From the NCBI RefSeq assembly GCF_011751865.2, contig NZ_CP061770.1, forward strand, positions 992,001-1,056,000: 64,000 nucleotides of DNA, in the 5' to 3' direction. A program made the position numbers and the translations under genes. This DNA comes from Salinibacterium sp. ZJ70. GTDB lineage: Bacteria; Actinomycetota; Actinomycetes; Actinomycetales; Microbacteriaceae. The stretch's first letter is position 1, and every line of letters starts with the position of its first letter. Shown here piece after piece: positions 25,241 through 34,784 of this stretch. A model generated the notes under the pieces. The model was not told where the DNA came from and ran no database searches. It saw only the letters and a list, made by a program, of their open reading frames with translations.

Positions 25241-25273
25241 GACAGCGCCGTTCCCTGGTGGGACGGCGCTGTC
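25241..25273 (+). terminator. rne terminator
   Basis: GACAGCGCCG (T bulge) TCCC, loop TGGT, GGGACGGCGCTGTC: 14 pairs with one bulged base, 16 bp after the rne stop. Confidence 0.85.
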
Positions 25274-25320
25274 GGCGTCTAGGGTGGAGGAAATCTCAGC
25301 CTTGAGCAATGGGGGTCGAC

Positions 25321-25809
25321 GTGACCGATGAGCGCGAGACGACGACGGCGAGTGCCGCGCGCGACCCCCTTCCGGCGGTCATCATCGCCGCCGCGGTGTT
25401 CGGCTGGATGATCATCAGCCACCTCGTGAGCCTGGTCGGCTGGGTTCCGGGCTCCGGGGCCGACGTCGGCATGATGAGCCACTTCGGCCGGCAGGTCATG
25501 CTCGAGTCGCTGCCGTTCGCGGCGGGGGTCTTCCTCGTGCTCTGGCTGCTGCCCGTGCGATCCGGTGACCGACTGCTTCTCGTGCTCGCGAAGGGGCTGC
25601 TTGCGGCCGCGGCGGGCGCGACTCTCGCGGCGGTGGCCGGGCTGGCGTTCGCGGGCATCCAGGCGGGCCTCGGCTGGCTGCGTGACCTGCAGCACCTGAG
25701 TCCGATGAGGCTGCCCGCCGATATCGCCAGCGTGACGTTCGCGGCGGCCCCGCTCGTCATCCTCGCCGCGCTCCTCGTGCACCTCGTGCGGCGCGGAGAG
25801 CGCTTCTAG
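25321..25809 (+). CDS. Small integral membrane protein (about 162 aa)
   Basis: Four membrane segments can be seen: PAVIIAAAVFGWMIISHLV, ESLPFAAGVFLVLWLLPV, LLVLAKGLLAAAAGATLAAV and VTFAAAPLVILAALLVHLV. A short soluble loop with HLSPMRLPADIAS lies before the last. The GTG at 25321 has TGGGGGTCGAC in front of it; an ATG at 25309 is in frame but lacks a ribosome-binding site. The last four bases overlap the convergent DUF4031 gene. No family is recognised and the function is unknown. Confidence 0.75.
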   Translation: MTDERETTTASAARDPLPAVIIAAAVFGWMIISHLVSLVGWVPGSGADVGMMSHFGRQVMLESLPFAAGVFLVLWLLPVRSGDRLLLVLAKGLLAAAAGATLAAVAGLAFAGIQAGLGWLRDLQHLSPMRLPADIASVTFAAAPLVILAALLVHLVRRGERF

Positions 25810-26081
25810 CGCTTCGGGCTCTTGTCCTTCTGGCGCACGCGCAGCCCTGCCTGCTGCAGGCGCCCCAGCAGCTCGCGCGCACTCACGGGTTCGGCTCCGA
25901 GAGCGACGAGCTGTTCGTAGCGCTCGAGTGGGTAGTCGTAGTGGTCGTGGTCGAAGCCGCGCTCGGGGATGCCGGCGAGGCGCGCGAACGCGTGCAGCTC
26001 GTCCAGGGAGGCGTCGGAGACGAGGTGCCCCCAGAGTGTTCCGTGGTTCGGCCAGACCGCCTCATCGATCAGCACCGCCAT
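25806..26081 (-). CDS. DUF4031 domain protein (91 aa)
   Basis: The sequence MAVLIDEAVWPNHGTLWGHL, then SDASLDELHAFARLAGIPERGFDHDHYD and YERYEQLVALGAEPVSAREL, is the compact DUF4031 fold found across actinobacteria and proteobacteria; the W-x-H-G and HDHYD stretches are its hallmarks. No catalytic activity has been assigned that I know of. The C-terminus is basic (RVRQKDKSPKR). It is divergent from rplU and overlaps the convergent membrane-protein gene by 4 bp. Confidence 0.9.
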   Translation of the reverse strand: MAVLIDEAVWPNHGTLWGHLVSDASLDELHAFARLAGIPERGFDHDHYDYPLERYEQLVALGAEPVSARELLGRLQQAGLRVRQKDKSPKR

Positions 26082-26130
26082 GGTTCGATGGTAGGACGCG
26101 GGGGAGCGGCGCGCCGGGCGCCGACCGCGT

Positions 26131-26159
26131 TTGCCGGATCGTGATCCGTCGGCTATTCT
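26131..26159 (+). promoter_or_regulatory. rplU-rpmA promoter
   Basis: TTGCCG (26131-26136), 17-bp spacer, TATTCT (26154-26159). Transcription would begin near 26166, leaving a leader of about 120 nt that includes GATCCCCCATGGGGTC, able to form a hairpin. An L21-binding autoregulatory leader is possible but not shown. Confidence 0.65.
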
Positions 26160-26288
26160 TGACCCTTGGTGTCTCACTCTGCGCGTCCCCGTAAGGGAGG
26201 CCGCCCGATCCCCCATGGGGTCGACGAGACATCCGCGTCCTGGCTTCGCCGCCGGACTCAGACTTCCATTCATACGTAAGGACATCCC

Positions 26289-26597
26289 GTGGTTTACGCA
26301 GTTGTGCGCGCCGGTGGTCGGCAGGAGAAGGTCGAGGTGGGCACGATCGTCGTGCTCGATCGCCAGAAGGCCGAACTCGGCGGAAAGATCGAGCTCACCC
26401 CCGTTCTCTACGTCGACGGTGACACGATCACGCACGACGAGAAGGCCCTCGCCAAGGTCAAGGTGACCGCCGAGGTCATCGGCCACGAGCGTGGCAAGAA
26501 GATCGTCATCCAGAAGTTCAAGAACAAGACCGGGTACAAGAAGCGTCAGGGCTTCCGCGCTGACCTCACCCGTGTCAAGATCACCGGCATCAAGTAA
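26289..26597 (+). CDS. rplU: Ribosomal protein L21
   Basis: This is the 102-residue bL21 ([20 protein letters not shown]) with the conserved C-terminal [17 protein letters not shown], a 23S rRNA-binding large-subunit protein. The GTG start at 26289 follows GTAAGGACATCCC. rpmA starts 11 bp after the stop, the standard L21-L27 operon. Confidence 0.98.
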   Translation: MVYAVVRAGGRQEKVEVGTIVVLDRQKAELGGKIELTPVLYVDGDTITHDEKALAKVKVTAEVIGHERGKKIVIQKFKNKTGYKKRQGFRADLTRVKITGIK

Positions 26598-26608
26598 GGG
26601 GCTGAGCA

Positions 26609-26863
26609 ATGGCACATAAGAAGGGCGCATCGTCCACCCGCAACGGTCGTGACTCGAACCCCCAGTACCTCGGCGTCAAGCGCTTCGGCGGCCAGGTCGT
26701 CAAGGCCGGCGAGATCATCGTCCGCCAGCGTGGCACCCACTTCCACCCCGGCGTGAACGTCGGCCGTGGCAACGACGACACCCTGTTCGCCCTCGCGGCG
26801 GGCTCGGTTGAGTTCGGCAAGAAGGGCGGCCGTCGGGTCGTCAACATCGTCGTCCCGGCGTAA
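26609..26863 (+). CDS. rpmA: Ribosomal protein L27
   Basis: This is the 84-residue bL27, with [20 protein letters not shown] as N-terminus; this tail reaches the peptidyl-transferase centre. It needs no protease processing here because the protein starts directly with MAHKKG, unlike the Staphylococcus-type extended form. [20 protein letters not shown] is conserved. A hairpin terminator follows before obgE. Confidence 0.98.
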   Translation: MAHKKGASSTRNGRDSNPQYLGVKRFGGQVVKAGEIIVRQRGTHFHPGVNVGRGNDDTLFALAAGSVEFGKKGGRRVVNIVVPA

Positions 26864-26883
26864 TCGCCCGGAGACAGACTTCG

Positions 26884-26911
26884 CGAAGGGCGGGCTGCGG
26901 CTCGCCCTTCG
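26884..26911 (+). terminator. rplU-rpmA terminator
   Basis: CGAAGGGCGGGC, loop TGCG, GCTCGCCCTTCG: 12 pairs with one G-U, followed by TCGTATTCC. Confidence 0.88.
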
Positions 26912-26974
26912 TCGTATTCCGGGGCGGTTTCATCCGCCCGCCGCACCATCAGCACACACAGGAAGGAGCAGACC

Positions 26975-28507
26975 ATGGCGACATTCGTCGACCGCGTCAC
27001 GCTCCACCTGCGTGCCGGGAACGGCGGCCACGGCTGCGTCTCGGTGCGCCGCGAGAAGTTCAAGCCGCTTGCCGGCCCCGACGGCGGAAACGGCGGCCAC
27101 GGTGGTGACATCGTCCTCGTCGCCGACCCACAGGTGACCACGCTCCTCAACTACCACCGCTCGCCCCACCGCACGAGCGGCAACGGCGGACCCGGCATGG
27201 GCGACATGCGCGCCGGCTACCACGGCGAGGAGCTCATCCTGCCCGTCCCCGTGGGCACGGTCGTCTCGACCACCGACGGCGAGGTGCTCGTCGATCTCGT
27301 CGAGCCCGGCATGCGCTACGTCGCCGCCGAAGGCGGACAGGGCGGACTCGGCAACGCGGCGCTCTCCACCACCAAGCGCAAGGCTCCCGGTTTCGCGCTG
27401 CTCGGCACCCACGGCACCGAAGCCGACGTGTTGCTGGAGCTCAAGACGGTGGCCGACATCGCGCTCGTGGGCTACCCGAGTGCGGGCAAGTCGAGCCTCA
27501 TCGCCGCACTCTCGGCCGCGAAGCCGAAGATCGCCGACTACCCCTTCACGACGCTCCACCCCAACCTCGGCGTCGTCGAGGCAGGCGAGGTGCGCTACAC
27601 GATCGCCGACGTCCCCGGCCTCATCGAGGGCGCGAGCGAGGGCAAGGGACTCGGCCTCGAGTTCCTGCGCCACGTCGAGCGCTGCAGCGCGCTGCTGCAC
27701 GTGCTCGACTGCGGCACCCTCGAGCCCGGCCGTGACCCGCTCACCGATCTCGACGTGATCCTCGCCGAGCTCGCCGCCTACCCGGTGCCCGAGGGGCAGA
27801 CGCCGCTGCTCGAGCGTCCGCAGATCGTGGCCCTCAACAAGATCGACGTACCCGACGGCCGCGAGCTCGCCGACTTCGTGCGTCCTGCTCTCGAAGAGCG
27901 CGGCTATCGCGTGTTCGAGGTCTCTGCGGTCAGCCACGAGGGTCTGCGTCAGCTGTCGTTCGCCCTCGCCGAGCTCGTCGAAGCCGATCGCAAGGTGCGC
28001 GCCGACGCGCCGACGCCCGAGCGCATCGTCATCCGCCCGAAGGCGGTCAACGCCGCGGAGTTCACGGTGAAGCTCGTCGGCGGCACCGAGCCCGAGTACC
28101 ACGTCATCGGCACGAAGCCGGAGCGCTGGATCCAGCAGACCGACTTCACCAATGACGAAGCCGTCGGCTTCCTCGCCGACCGGCTCGCGAAGCTCGGCGT
28201 CGAAGACGAGCTCTTCGCGCAGGGTGCTGTGCCCGGCTCGACGGTCGTCATCGGCAACATGGTGTTCGACTGGGAGCCGACGCTCACCTCCGCAGCGGAG
28301 CTCATCACGAGCCCGCGCGGCACGGATTCGCGTCTCGACGACAACGGCCGGTCCACCCGCGCCGAGCGCCGTCGCGACTATCACGAGCGCATGGACGCCA
28401 AGGCCGCCGCGCGCGCCGAGCTCGAAGCAGAGCGCCAGGCGGGCCTGTGGGCGGATGCCACAGAAGACAGCGACGCCGAGGTGATCTCGGGAGAGGACGG
28501 CCGATGA
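26975..28507 (+). CDS. obgE: Obg GTPase (CgtA)
   Basis: The product has 510 residues. A glycine-rich Obg domain (residues 1-158; [30 protein letters not shown]) is followed by the G domain with P-loop [10 protein letters not shown] (about 165-174), switch [16 protein letters not shown] and NKID. A C-terminal OCT domain of about 75 residues and a charged actinobacterial tail ([15 protein letters not shown]) complete it. It binds the 50S subunit in assembly and links GTP level to growth. AGGAAGGAG precedes the ATG. proB overlaps its stop by 4 nt. Confidence 0.96.
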   Translation: MATFVDRVTLHLRAGNGGHGCVSVRREKFKPLAGPDGGNGGHGGDIVLVADPQVTTLLNYHRSPHRTSGNGGPGMGDMRAGYHGEELILPVPVGTVVSTTDGEVLVDLVEPGMRYVAAEGGQGGLGNAALSTTKRKAPGFALLGTHGTEADVLLELKTVADIALVGYPSAGKSSLIAALSAAKPKIADYPFTTLHPNLGVVEAGEVRYTIADVPGLIEGASEGKGLGLEFLRHVERCSALLHVLDCGTLEPGRDPLTDLDVILAELAAYPVPEGQTPLLERPQIVALNKIDVPDGRELADFVRPALEERGYRVFEVSAVSHEGLRQLSFALAELVEADRKVRADAPTPERIVIRPKAVNAAEFTVKLVGGTEPEYHVIGTKPERWIQQTDFTNDEAVGFLADRLAKLGVEDELFAQGAVPGSTVVIGNMVFDWEPTLTSAAELITSPRGTDSRLDDNGRSTRAERRRDYHERMDAKAAARAELEAERQAGLWADATEDSDAEVISGEDGR

Positions 28508-29286
28508 GCCTGCGGGCCGCGGTGACCGATGCCAAGCGCATCGTCGTGAAGGTCGGGTCGAGTTCCATCTCGGGCCCGAACGTCGGACAGATCGAGCCGC
28601 TCGTCGACGCCCTCGTGGCTGCCTACGAGCGCGGCGCCGAAGTCATCCTCGTGTCGTCCGGCGCTATCGCGACCGGCATGCCGTACCTCAAGCTCGACAG
28701 CCGCCCCACCGACCTCGCCACCCAGCAGGCGGCGGCTGCTGTGGGCCAGAACGTGCTCATCTACCGCTATCAGGAGTCGCTGCGCCGCTACGGGATCGTC
28801 GCGGGCCAGGTGCTGCTGACGGCGGGAGACCTCGAGAACCCCACATCGCGCTCCAACGCGCAGCGCGCCATGGAGCGTCTGCTCGGCCTGCGCATCCTGC
28901 CGATCGTGAACGAGAACGACACGGTCGCAACCCACGAGATCCGCTTCGGTGACAACGACCGGCTCGCGGCTCTCGTCTCGCAGCTCATCGCCGCCGACCT
29001 TCTCGTTCTGCTGTCGGATGTCGACGCTCTGTACACGAAGCCGCCGCACCTTCCGGGTGCCGAGCGGATCGATGAGGTGCCCTTCGACGACGACCTCGGC
29101 TCGGTCGAGATCGGCGACATCGGCTCCGCGGGCGTCGGCACCGGGGGAGCGGGCACCAAGATCGCAGCGGCGAAGCTCGCCGCATCGACGGGCACCGCCG
29201 TTCTGCTCGCGTCGACCGCGAATGTCGCAGAGGCCCTGTCGGGCGAGCCCACGGGCACCTGGTTCCACGCGCGCCCGCGCGACTGA
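28504..29286 (+). CDS. proB: Glutamate 5-kinase (no PUA domain)
   Basis: This 260-residue amino-acid kinase domain starts [14 protein letters not shown] and carries [40 protein letters not shown] and [15 protein letters not shown]. It makes gamma-glutamyl phosphate, the first step of proline synthesis. E. coli ProB has about 367 residues; the C-terminal PUA domain is missing here and the stop follows directly after the kinase fold, so this is the short form. It is coupled to obgE (ATGA). proA follows after 56 bp with its own promoter. Confidence 0.95.
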   Translation: MSLRAAVTDAKRIVVKVGSSSISGPNVGQIEPLVDALVAAYERGAEVILVSSGAIATGMPYLKLDSRPTDLATQQAAAAVGQNVLIYRYQESLRRYGIVAGQVLLTAGDLENPTSRSNAQRAMERLLGLRILPIVNENDTVATHEIRFGDNDRLAALVSQLIAADLLVLLSDVDALYTKPPHLPGAERIDEVPFDDDLGSVEIGDIGSAGVGTGGAGTKIAAAKLAASTGTAVLLASTANVAEALSGEPTGTWFHARPRD

Positions 29287-29342
29287 CCTCTCGGCGCTGT
29301 CGGAGCGCCTCGACGCCACCTGTGCTCGATAGACTCGTCGGC

Positions 29343-30608
29343 ATGTCGAACGCCGTCACCGCCCCTCTTCTCGACGACAAGCTGCGCGCCGCGCGCACTG
29401 CCTCGATCGCGCTCGCTCAGGCGTCGACGTCGCAGAAGAACGCCGGGCTCGAAGCGATCGCGAAGGCTGTCGAGTCGGCGGCGGAGCGGATCCTCCCGGC
29501 GAACGAGCTCGACCTCGCCAACGGTCGCGAGAACGGCATGAGCGAGGGCCTGCAGGATCGTCTGCGCCTCACCGAGGAGCGGCTTGCGGGGCTCGCGGCC
29601 GCCACACGCGACGTCATCGCGCTTCCGGATCCGGTGGGCGGCGTCGTGCGCGGATCGACCCTCCCCAACGGCCTTCAGCTCACGCAGGTGCGTGTGCCGT
29701 TCGGCGTCGTCGGCGCGATCTACGAAGCCCGCCCGAACGTCACGATCGACATCGCCGCTCTCGCCCTCAAGTCGGGCAATGCCGCGGTGCTGCGCGGCGG
29801 CTCAGCGGCCGAGAACACCAACCGCGTGCTCGTCGCGCTCATCCAGGAGGCGCTCGGCTCCGTCGGTCTGCCGACCGACGCCGTGCAGACGATCGACGAG
29901 TTCGGACGCGAAGGCGCCACCCAGCTCATGCAGGCGCGCGGCTTCGTCGACGTGCTCATCCCGCGCGGCTCCGCGCAGCTGATCGACACCGTCGTGCGCG
30001 AATCGAAGGTGCCCGTGATCGAGACCGGTGCGGGCGTCGTCCACCTCTTCCTCGACAAGACAGCCGACGAGGCGATGGCGACCGAGATCGCCGTCAACTC
30101 GAAGGTGCAGCGCCCGAGCGTCTGCAACGCCCTCGAGACGCTGCTCGTCGACTCCGCCGCCGCCGAGCGTCTCCTCCCCGGGGTGCTCGGCGCTCTCGCC
30201 GACAAGGGTGTGACGGTGCACGGCGACGATCGCACGCGCGAGCTGTTCCCCGCAGCCGTCCCCGCGACCGAGGAGGACTACGCCACCGAGTACGGCAGCC
30301 TCGACGTCACCGTCAAGGTCGTCGACGGTCTCGATGAGGCGCTCGACCACATCCGCACCTACTCCACACACCACACCGAGTCGATCGTCACGAGCGACAT
30401 GTCGGCCGCGAACCGCTTCCTCGCCGAGGTCGACTCTGCCGTCGTGATGGTCAACGCCTCCACGCGCTTCACCGACGGCGGCGAGTTCGGCTTCGGCGCC
30501 GAGGTGGGCATCTCCACCCAGAAGCTGCACGCGCGCGGCCCCATGGGACTGCCTGAGCTCACGAGCACGAAGTGGATCGTGCGCGGCGAGGGCCAGGTGC
30601 GCGGCTGA
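29343..30608 (+). CDS. proA: Glutamate-5-semialdehyde dehydrogenase
   Basis: This 421-residue ProA reduces gamma-glutamyl phosphate with NADPH. It is recognised by VPFGVVGAIYEARPNVT, ALKSGNAAVLRGGSAA and the catalytic Cys in VQRPSVCNALETLL; the C-terminus GARGPMGLPELTS is intact as ARGPMGLPELTSTKWI. TAGACT (29330-29335) ends 7 nt before the ATG, predicting a leaderless transcript separate from obgE-proB. Confidence 0.96.
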   Translation: MSNAVTAPLLDDKLRAARTASIALAQASTSQKNAGLEAIAKAVESAAERILPANELDLANGRENGMSEGLQDRLRLTEERLAGLAAATRDVIALPDPVGGVVRGSTLPNGLQLTQVRVPFGVVGAIYEARPNVTIDIAALALKSGNAAVLRGGSAAENTNRVLVALIQEALGSVGLPTDAVQTIDEFGREGATQLMQARGFVDVLIPRGSAQLIDTVVRESKVPVIETGAGVVHLFLDKTADEAMATEIAVNSKVQRPSVCNALETLLVDSAAAERLLPGVLGALADKGVTVHGDDRTRELFPAAVPATEEDYATEYGSLDVTVKVVDGLDEALDHIRTYSTHHTESIVTSDMSAANRFLAEVDSAVVMVNASTRFTDGGEFGFGAEVGISTQKLHARGPMGLPELTSTKWIVRGEGQVRG

Positions 30609-30661
30609 GCGCCGATATCCCGTCTAGAATTGACCCGACGTACATCCGAAACGAGGACGAC

Positions 30662-30847
30662 ATGCTGCCCACCCTTCTGGTCGAAGCCGAGCACGAGCTC
30701 GCTCCGATGATCGCCGAGCCCTGGGTATTCGCGGTGATCGCGACTGCCTTCTTCGCGCTCATCGGCTTCGTCACGTGGAGCTACCGCGACGTCGCCAACC
30801 GCCACTCCGACAAGGTCGTCGACGACGCAGGACACGGCCACCACTAG
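30662..30847 (+). CDS. Small single-span membrane protein (61 aa)
   Basis: The product has 61 residues: an acidic start ([16 protein letters not shown]), one membrane segment ([21 protein letters not shown]), then [21 protein letters not shown] with a His-rich end. ACGAGGACGAC precedes the ATG, and TAGAAT (30625-30630) may be its -10. Small proteins of this type sit between proA and nadD in related genomes as I recall. Function unknown. Confidence 0.75.
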   Translation: MLPTLLVEAEHELAPMIAEPWVFAVIATAFFALIGFVTWSYRDVANRHSDKVVDDAGHGHH

Positions 30848-30857
30848 GCCCGCCGCG

Positions 30858-31460
30858 ATGAGCGTGGGCACCGAGCGCCGACCGCGCATCGGCGTGATGG
30901 GCGGGACGTTCGATCCCATCCATCACGGGCACCTGGTCGCTGCGAGCGAGGTGCAGCAGATGTTCGACCTGGACGAAGTGGTCTTCGTCCCCACGGGTCA
31001 GCCGTGGATGAAGTCGGATGTGAGCCCCGCGGAGCACCGTTACCTGATGACGGTGGTGGCGACGGCGTCGAACCCGCGCTTCACCGTGAGTCGCGTCGAT
31101 ATCGACCGGCGCGGCGCGACGTTCACGATCGACACGCTCCGCGATCTGCGGGCTCAGCGCCCCGACGCCGAGCTGTTCTTCATCACGGGAGCGGACGCGA
31201 TCGCGCAGATTCTGCAGTGGAAGGACGTCGAGGAGCTCTGGGAACTCGCGCATTTCGTAGCAGTTTCACGGCCAGGACACGCCTTGGACATTCGCGGATT
31301 GCCCGAGGCTGGCGTAAGCTCGCTCGAAGTGCCCGCCCTGGCGATCTCCTCAACGGAGTGCCGTGAGCGAGTCGGCCGGGGTTTCCCGGTGTGGTACTTG
31401 GTCCCCGATGGTGTTGTGCAGTACATCTCCAAGCACCACCTCTATCGGAGTTCTACATGA
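30858..31460 (+). CDS. nadD: Nicotinate-nucleotide adenylyltransferase
   Basis: This 200-residue nucleotidyltransferase has [20 protein letters not shown] (the GxFDPxHxGH adenylyl-transfer motif), [25 protein letters not shown] and the C-terminal [20 protein letters not shown] (SSTxxR). It converts nicotinate mononucleotide and ATP to deamido-NAD. It overlaps the following repeat protein gene by 4 nt. Confidence 0.95.
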   Translation: MSVGTERRPRIGVMGGTFDPIHHGHLVAASEVQQMFDLDEVVFVPTGQPWMKSDVSPAEHRYLMTVVATASNPRFTVSRVDIDRRGATFTIDTLRDLRAQRPDAELFFITGADAIAQILQWKDVEELWELAHFVAVSRPGHALDIRGLPEAGVSSLEVPALAISSTECRERVGRGFPVWYLVPDGVVQYISKHHLYRSST

Positions 31461-33295
31461 CTTTTTCACAGGATCCGCCGCAGTCGCGGCGCGCGATCCG
31501 CGAGCGCGAAGCTGAGGCTGCCCGCGCCGCGTCGTCGCGCGAGCCTGTGACGAACTCTGACGAGAATCCGACCACCGAGTCCTCGTCGCAGCCGGTCGCG
31601 CAGTCGTCGGTCGGCCCGGAGCCGCTCACCTATGTGACGCAGAGCCGCGCACCGCTTCCGCAGTACGACACCCCCGTGGCCCAGCCCCTCACGCCGCCGT
31701 CGAGCGCCCCCGTGACGCAGGCGGACGCGCCCTACCGCTACCGCGACTTCAGCCCGGAGGGCGCAGCCCGCCCCGGTGCCTGGCGGCAGGAGCAGGGCGA
31801 GCCCGCGGATCTCGACTACCGCACGCAGGGTCGCGCGGATGTGCCCGTGCCGACGAGCGAGCCGGTTGCTTCCGAGCCGGCCTCGGAGTCGCCGGTGAGC
31901 AGCGGCCCCGTCTACACGACGCCGCCCGTGAGCAGCGGCCCCGTCTACACGACGCCGCCCGTGAGCAGCGAAGGCGCCTACACGACGCCGCCGGTGAGCG
32001 CGCATCCCGAGGCCACGATGACGCGGCGCGAGCTTCGCGCACTGCGAGAAGCTCAGGATCGCGAAGCAGCGGAGGCGAACGCCTCGCAGCAGCCGGTGTC
32101 TGCCTCGGCCGCGCCTGTTCCGCCCGCGGAGCCTGCCGCATCGGCTCAGCCGGTGGTGTCTGAGCATCCCGTGCACTCCGAGCATCCCGTGCACTCGGAG
32201 CAGCCCGTGCATTCGGAGCAGCCGGTGCATTCGGAGCAGCCGGCGCATTCGGCTCAGCCCGCGTATTCGGCTCCGCCCGTGGCTGCCGAGCAGCCCACTC
32301 CGCCGCCGCTCATCGAGCCGGAAGCTCCGGAATCCGATGCGCTGGCGAGCTTCGAAGCGCTGTTCCGTTCCACGGCAGAGCCGCAGGCCCCTTCCAGCGA
32401 GCCCGTAGAGCAGTCGACACCGCCCGCCCCGGTCGAGCCTGAGGCGTCTGTGCTCCCGGCCCCGAGCTTCGGAGATTTCACCCGCGATCTGCGTTCTCCA
32501 TCGCCCGCTGATCAGGCCACCGTTGCGCCGCCGAGCTTCCCGTTCGCTCCGGGCACAGAGCCTGCGCCGGCGTTCCCGATGCCGATCATCTCGGCGGGCC
32601 CGTTCACGTCGCCGATCAGCGTTCCCGATGTGATGCAGCCGCCGTCGACATCCCCTGCGGAGGAGGCGACTCCCGCCCCCGTGCAGCCGAGTGCGGCCCC
32701 CGTGCAGCCGAGTGCCGCTCCCGCGTTCCCGCAGAGCGTTCCGCTCGCGCCCGCCGAGCAGCAGGCTCACCCCGCGGAGCCGACCACGGCGTCCCAGCCT
32801 CCCGTCGCCGAACGTCCCCGCAACCACTGGTCGCGGCAGTCGGAGATCGACGAGAGCTCGCCGGAGCTGGGCTCGGTGAGCACGCGCAGCGTGGGCGCTG
32901 TGCCCACGACGTCGAACGCGCTCGTTCTGCCCGAGATCCCCAACCACGACGTGCTCACCTCGACGATCGGGGGAACGGGCGAGGTCATGGTGACCGGCTC
33001 GATCTCGCTGCCGTCGAGCCTGTCGTCGACGGGCGCGCTACCCGCGCAGCTTGACGAGTCCGACCTCGATGGCATGCTCGAACCGGGCGACCGTCAGGTT
33101 GCGTCCACCGACTCGCAGCCGGTCCGCGCCATCCGGGCCGTGAGCACGCACACCTCGTCGCGTGACCTCATCGGCACCGTCAATCCCAAGCGCGGCAATC
33201 GCGCGCTCACCGCGCTCATCATCTCGGCAGCCGGCATGGCCGTCGTGGTGGTGGCGCTCCTGGTCGTCGCCCTCACGCAGGGTGTGCTCGGCTAG
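31457..33295 (+). CDS. Pro/Ser/Glu-rich repeat protein with C-terminal membrane anchor (612 aa)
   Basis: The ATG at 31457 overlaps the nadD stop. The N-terminus is charged ([17 protein letters not shown]), and a second such segment, [20 protein letters not shown], lies at about residue 195. Between and after them the protein is low-complexity P/S/E/V. It includes three 11-residue [11 protein letters not shown] units (31895-31993) and six E-H/Q-P-V-H-S units (32162-32269). A single membrane segment ([20 protein letters not shown]) lies 6 residues from the end. This topology gives a large disordered cytoplasmic domain held at the membrane. No known domain is present. Its place between nadD and rsfS suggests a conserved housekeeping context. 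Confidence 0.8.
   Translation: MTFSQDPPQSRRAIREREAEAARAASSREPVTNSDENPTTESSSQPVAQSSVGPEPLTYVTQSRAPLPQYDTPVAQPLTPPSSAPVTQADAPYRYRDFSPEGAARPGAWRQEQGEPADLDYRTQGRADVPVPTSEPVASEPASESPVSSGPVYTTPPVSSGPVYTTPPVSSEGAYTTPPVSAHPEATMTRRELRALREAQDREAAEANASQQPVSASAAPVPPAEPAASAQPVVSEHPVHSEHPVHSEQPVHSEQPVHSEQPAHSAQPAYSAPPVAAEQPTPPPLIEPEAPESDALASFEALFRSTAEPQAPSSEPVEQSTPPAPVEPEASVLPAPSFGDFTRDLRSPSPADQATVAPPSFPFAPGTEPAPAFPMPIISAGPFTSPISVPDVMQPPSTSPAEEATPAPVQPSAAPVQPSAAPAFPQSVPLAPAEQQAHPAEPTTASQPPVAERPRNHWSRQSEIDESSPELGSVSTRSVGAVPTTSNALVLPEIPNHDVLTSTIGGTGEVMVTGSISLPSSLSSTGALPAQLDESDLDGMLEPGDRQVASTDSQPVRAIRAVSTHTSSRDLIGTVNPKRGNRALTALIISAAGMAVVVVALLVVALTQGVLG
31895..31993 (+). repeat. 33-bp tandem repeat, three copies
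   Basis: Units start at 31895, 31928 and 31961. The first two are identical and the third differs in its middle. In frame, each encodes 11 residues ending YTTPPV. Confidence 0.92.
32162..32269 (+). repeat. 18-bp tandem repeat, six copies
   Basis: Six in-frame units, from GAGCATCCCGTGCACTCC (32162) to the most diverged copy at 32252-32269, encode E-H/Q-P-V/A-H-S. Copies drift gradually along the array. Confidence 0.9.
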
Positions 33296-33317
33296 TGACT
33301 CGAAGGAATCCCCACCT

Positions 33318-33701
33318 GTGACTGCTTCCGATCGCACACGTGAACTCGTGCAGATCGCGGCTCGTGCCGCCGACTCGAAGAAGGCCCAGGACATCGTCGC
33401 TCTCGACGTGTCCGGCCCGATGCCCCTGACCGACGCCTTCCTCCTCGCCTCCGCCGACAACGAGCGCAATGTCAACGCGATCGGCAGCGCGATCGAGGAG
33501 GCGATGCTCGAGCAGGGCGTCAAGGTGCTGCGCCGCGAGGGCCGCACCGAGGGCCGCTGGGTCCTCATCGACTTCGGTGACCTCGTGGTGCATGTGTTCC
33601 ACGAGGAGGAGCGCCTGTACTACTCGCTCGAGCGTCTGTGGAAGGACTGCCCGACGATCCCGTTCGAGCTCGAATCGGTCGAGGCCGTTTCGGGCGAATG
33701 A
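33318..33701 (+). CDS. rsfS: Ribosome silencing factor
   Basis: This 127-residue RsfS/Iojap protein has KAQDIVALDVSGPMPLTDAF, NVNAIGSAIEEAML and the conserved GRWVLIDFGDLVVHVFHEEE followed by RLYYSLERLWKDCP. It binds L14 and blocks 30S-50S joining when nutrients run short. The GTG start follows CGAAGGAATCCCCACCT. The position after nadD matches the usual nadD-rsfS linkage, here with the repeat protein inserted between. Confidence 0.95.
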   Translation: MTASDRTRELVQIAARAADSKKAQDIVALDVSGPMPLTDAFLLASADNERNVNAIGSAIEEAMLEQGVKVLRREGRTEGRWVLIDFGDLVVHVFHEEERLYYSLERLWKDCPTIPFELESVEAVSGE

Positions 33702-33787
33702 CGCGATCCGGGGTGGATGTGTCATTTGCCGCCCCGGATGTGTTGTATTCTGGATGAGTTGCCGCCGCAAGGGGGCAGCGAAACCAC

Positions 33788-33860
33788 GGGTCTGTGGCGC
33801 AGCTGGTAGCGCACCTGCATGGCATGCAGGGGGTCAGGGGTTCGAGTCCCCTCAGATCCA
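33788..33860 (+). tRNA. tRNA-Ala (anticodon GGC)
   Basis: A 73-nt cloverleaf: acceptor GGGTCTG / CAGATCC (one G-U) with discriminator A, D arm GGCGCAGCTGGTAGCGC, anticodon stem CCTGC/GCAGG with loop ATGGCAT giving GGC at 33821-33823, and T arm AGGGGTTCGAGTCCCCT. CCA is not encoded. TATTCT (33746-33751) is a likely -10. Confidence 0.96.
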
Positions 33861-33865
33861 CTCGT

Positions 33866-33889
33866 GAAGGAGTCCGCAAGGGCTCCTTT
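33866..33889 (+). terminator. tRNA-Ala terminator
   Basis: GAAGGAGTCC, loop GCAA, GGGCTCCTTT, 10 pairs including G-U, followed by CGTGTTTTCC. Confidence 0.85.
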
Positions 33890-34009
33890 CGTGTTTTCCG
33901 GGTGGGTGCGCGCGATCATCGTGACGTCTTCGCCCCCTGCCTCTTCGCAGACGTCAACCGGTGCGCGGTGTTCCGGCGCGGCTCGCAGACTGTGTGCGGA
34001 GGACGACGC

Positions 34010-34633
34010 ATGCAGTTCACGAATCGGGTCGACGCGGGCGAGCGTCTGGCGCGCGAGCTGGAGCGGTTCGGCGCGGCTGACGCCGTCGTGCTCGGCATTC
34101 CGCGCGGGGGTGTGCCGGTCGCCGCGGTCGTGGCCGAGAAGCTGAACCTGCCGCTCGATGTGGTGGTGGTGCGCAAGCTCGGTCTGCCGTTCGACCCGGA
34201 GGTGGCGATGGGGGCGATCGGTGAGGGCGGGGCGCGTGTGCTCGATGAGCACCTCGCGTCACGAGCGGGAGTGTCGGCGGAGGGCGTCGCAGGCGTCGAG
34301 GATCGGGAGCGCCGCACCCTCGATGAGCGCGTCGACAGACTGCGACGCGGTGGGGCCTCCTCCGATCTCGACGGCCGCACGGCGATCGTCGTCGACGACG
34401 GCCTCGCCACCGGAGCGACGATGCAGGCCGCGTGCCTGGCGGCGCGCGCACGAGGTGCCGCCCGAGTGGTCGCCGCAGTGCCGGTCGCCGCGGCCGACGC
34501 GATGCGCCGCATCACCGCGGCGGATGAGGTGGTGGCGGTGCTGCAGCCCCGCGACTTCTGGGCTGTGGGCGCGCACTACATCGACTTCCGGCAGACGAGC
34601 GACGAGGAGGTCGAGCGGCTGCTGGCCACCTGA
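34010..34633 (+). CDS. Phosphoribosyltransferase domain protein
   Basis: This 207-residue type I PRTase fold has AVVLGIPRGGVPVAAVVAEK, LDVVVVRKLGLPFDPEVAMG (substrate/pyrophosphate loop) and the PRPP-binding motif IVVDDGLATGATM (about residues 126-138), with AVLQPRDFWAVGAHYIDF near the end. Proteins of this group are called 'phosphoribosyltransferase' without known substrate and often act as stand-alone or hydrolase-fused genes. GGAGGACGACGC precedes the ATG. The frame is open further upstream through the tRNA, but that part is not coding. Confidence 0.88.
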   Translation: MQFTNRVDAGERLARELERFGAADAVVLGIPRGGVPVAAVVAEKLNLPLDVVVVRKLGLPFDPEVAMGAIGEGGARVLDEHLASRAGVSAEGVAGVEDRERRTLDERVDRLRRGGASSDLDGRTAIVVDDGLATGATMQAACLAARARGAARVVAAVPVAAADAMRRITAADEVVAVLQPRDFWAVGAHYIDFRQTSDEEVERLLAT

Positions 34634-34784
34634 TCGTCCGCATCCGCGTTGAGATCGTCCCCGTCGGCACCCGGGCCATCTGCCGCGAGGTTTCAGAGAC
34701 GGCCCCCGAACGTGGGGTGCGAATCGGCGGATGCGTCAACTTCTGACCGATAGCCTCGGGTTCGGACAACAGGGGGAGACCGTT

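Noticed and set aside
31895..32269. Repeat arrays as possible CRISPR
   Set aside because: Units are contiguous without spacers, in frame, and encode low-complexity protein.
33794..34009. Upstream extension of the phosphoribosyltransferase through the tRNA
   Set aside because: The frame crosses the tRNA-Ala and its terminator; GGAGG before ATG 34010 marks the real start.
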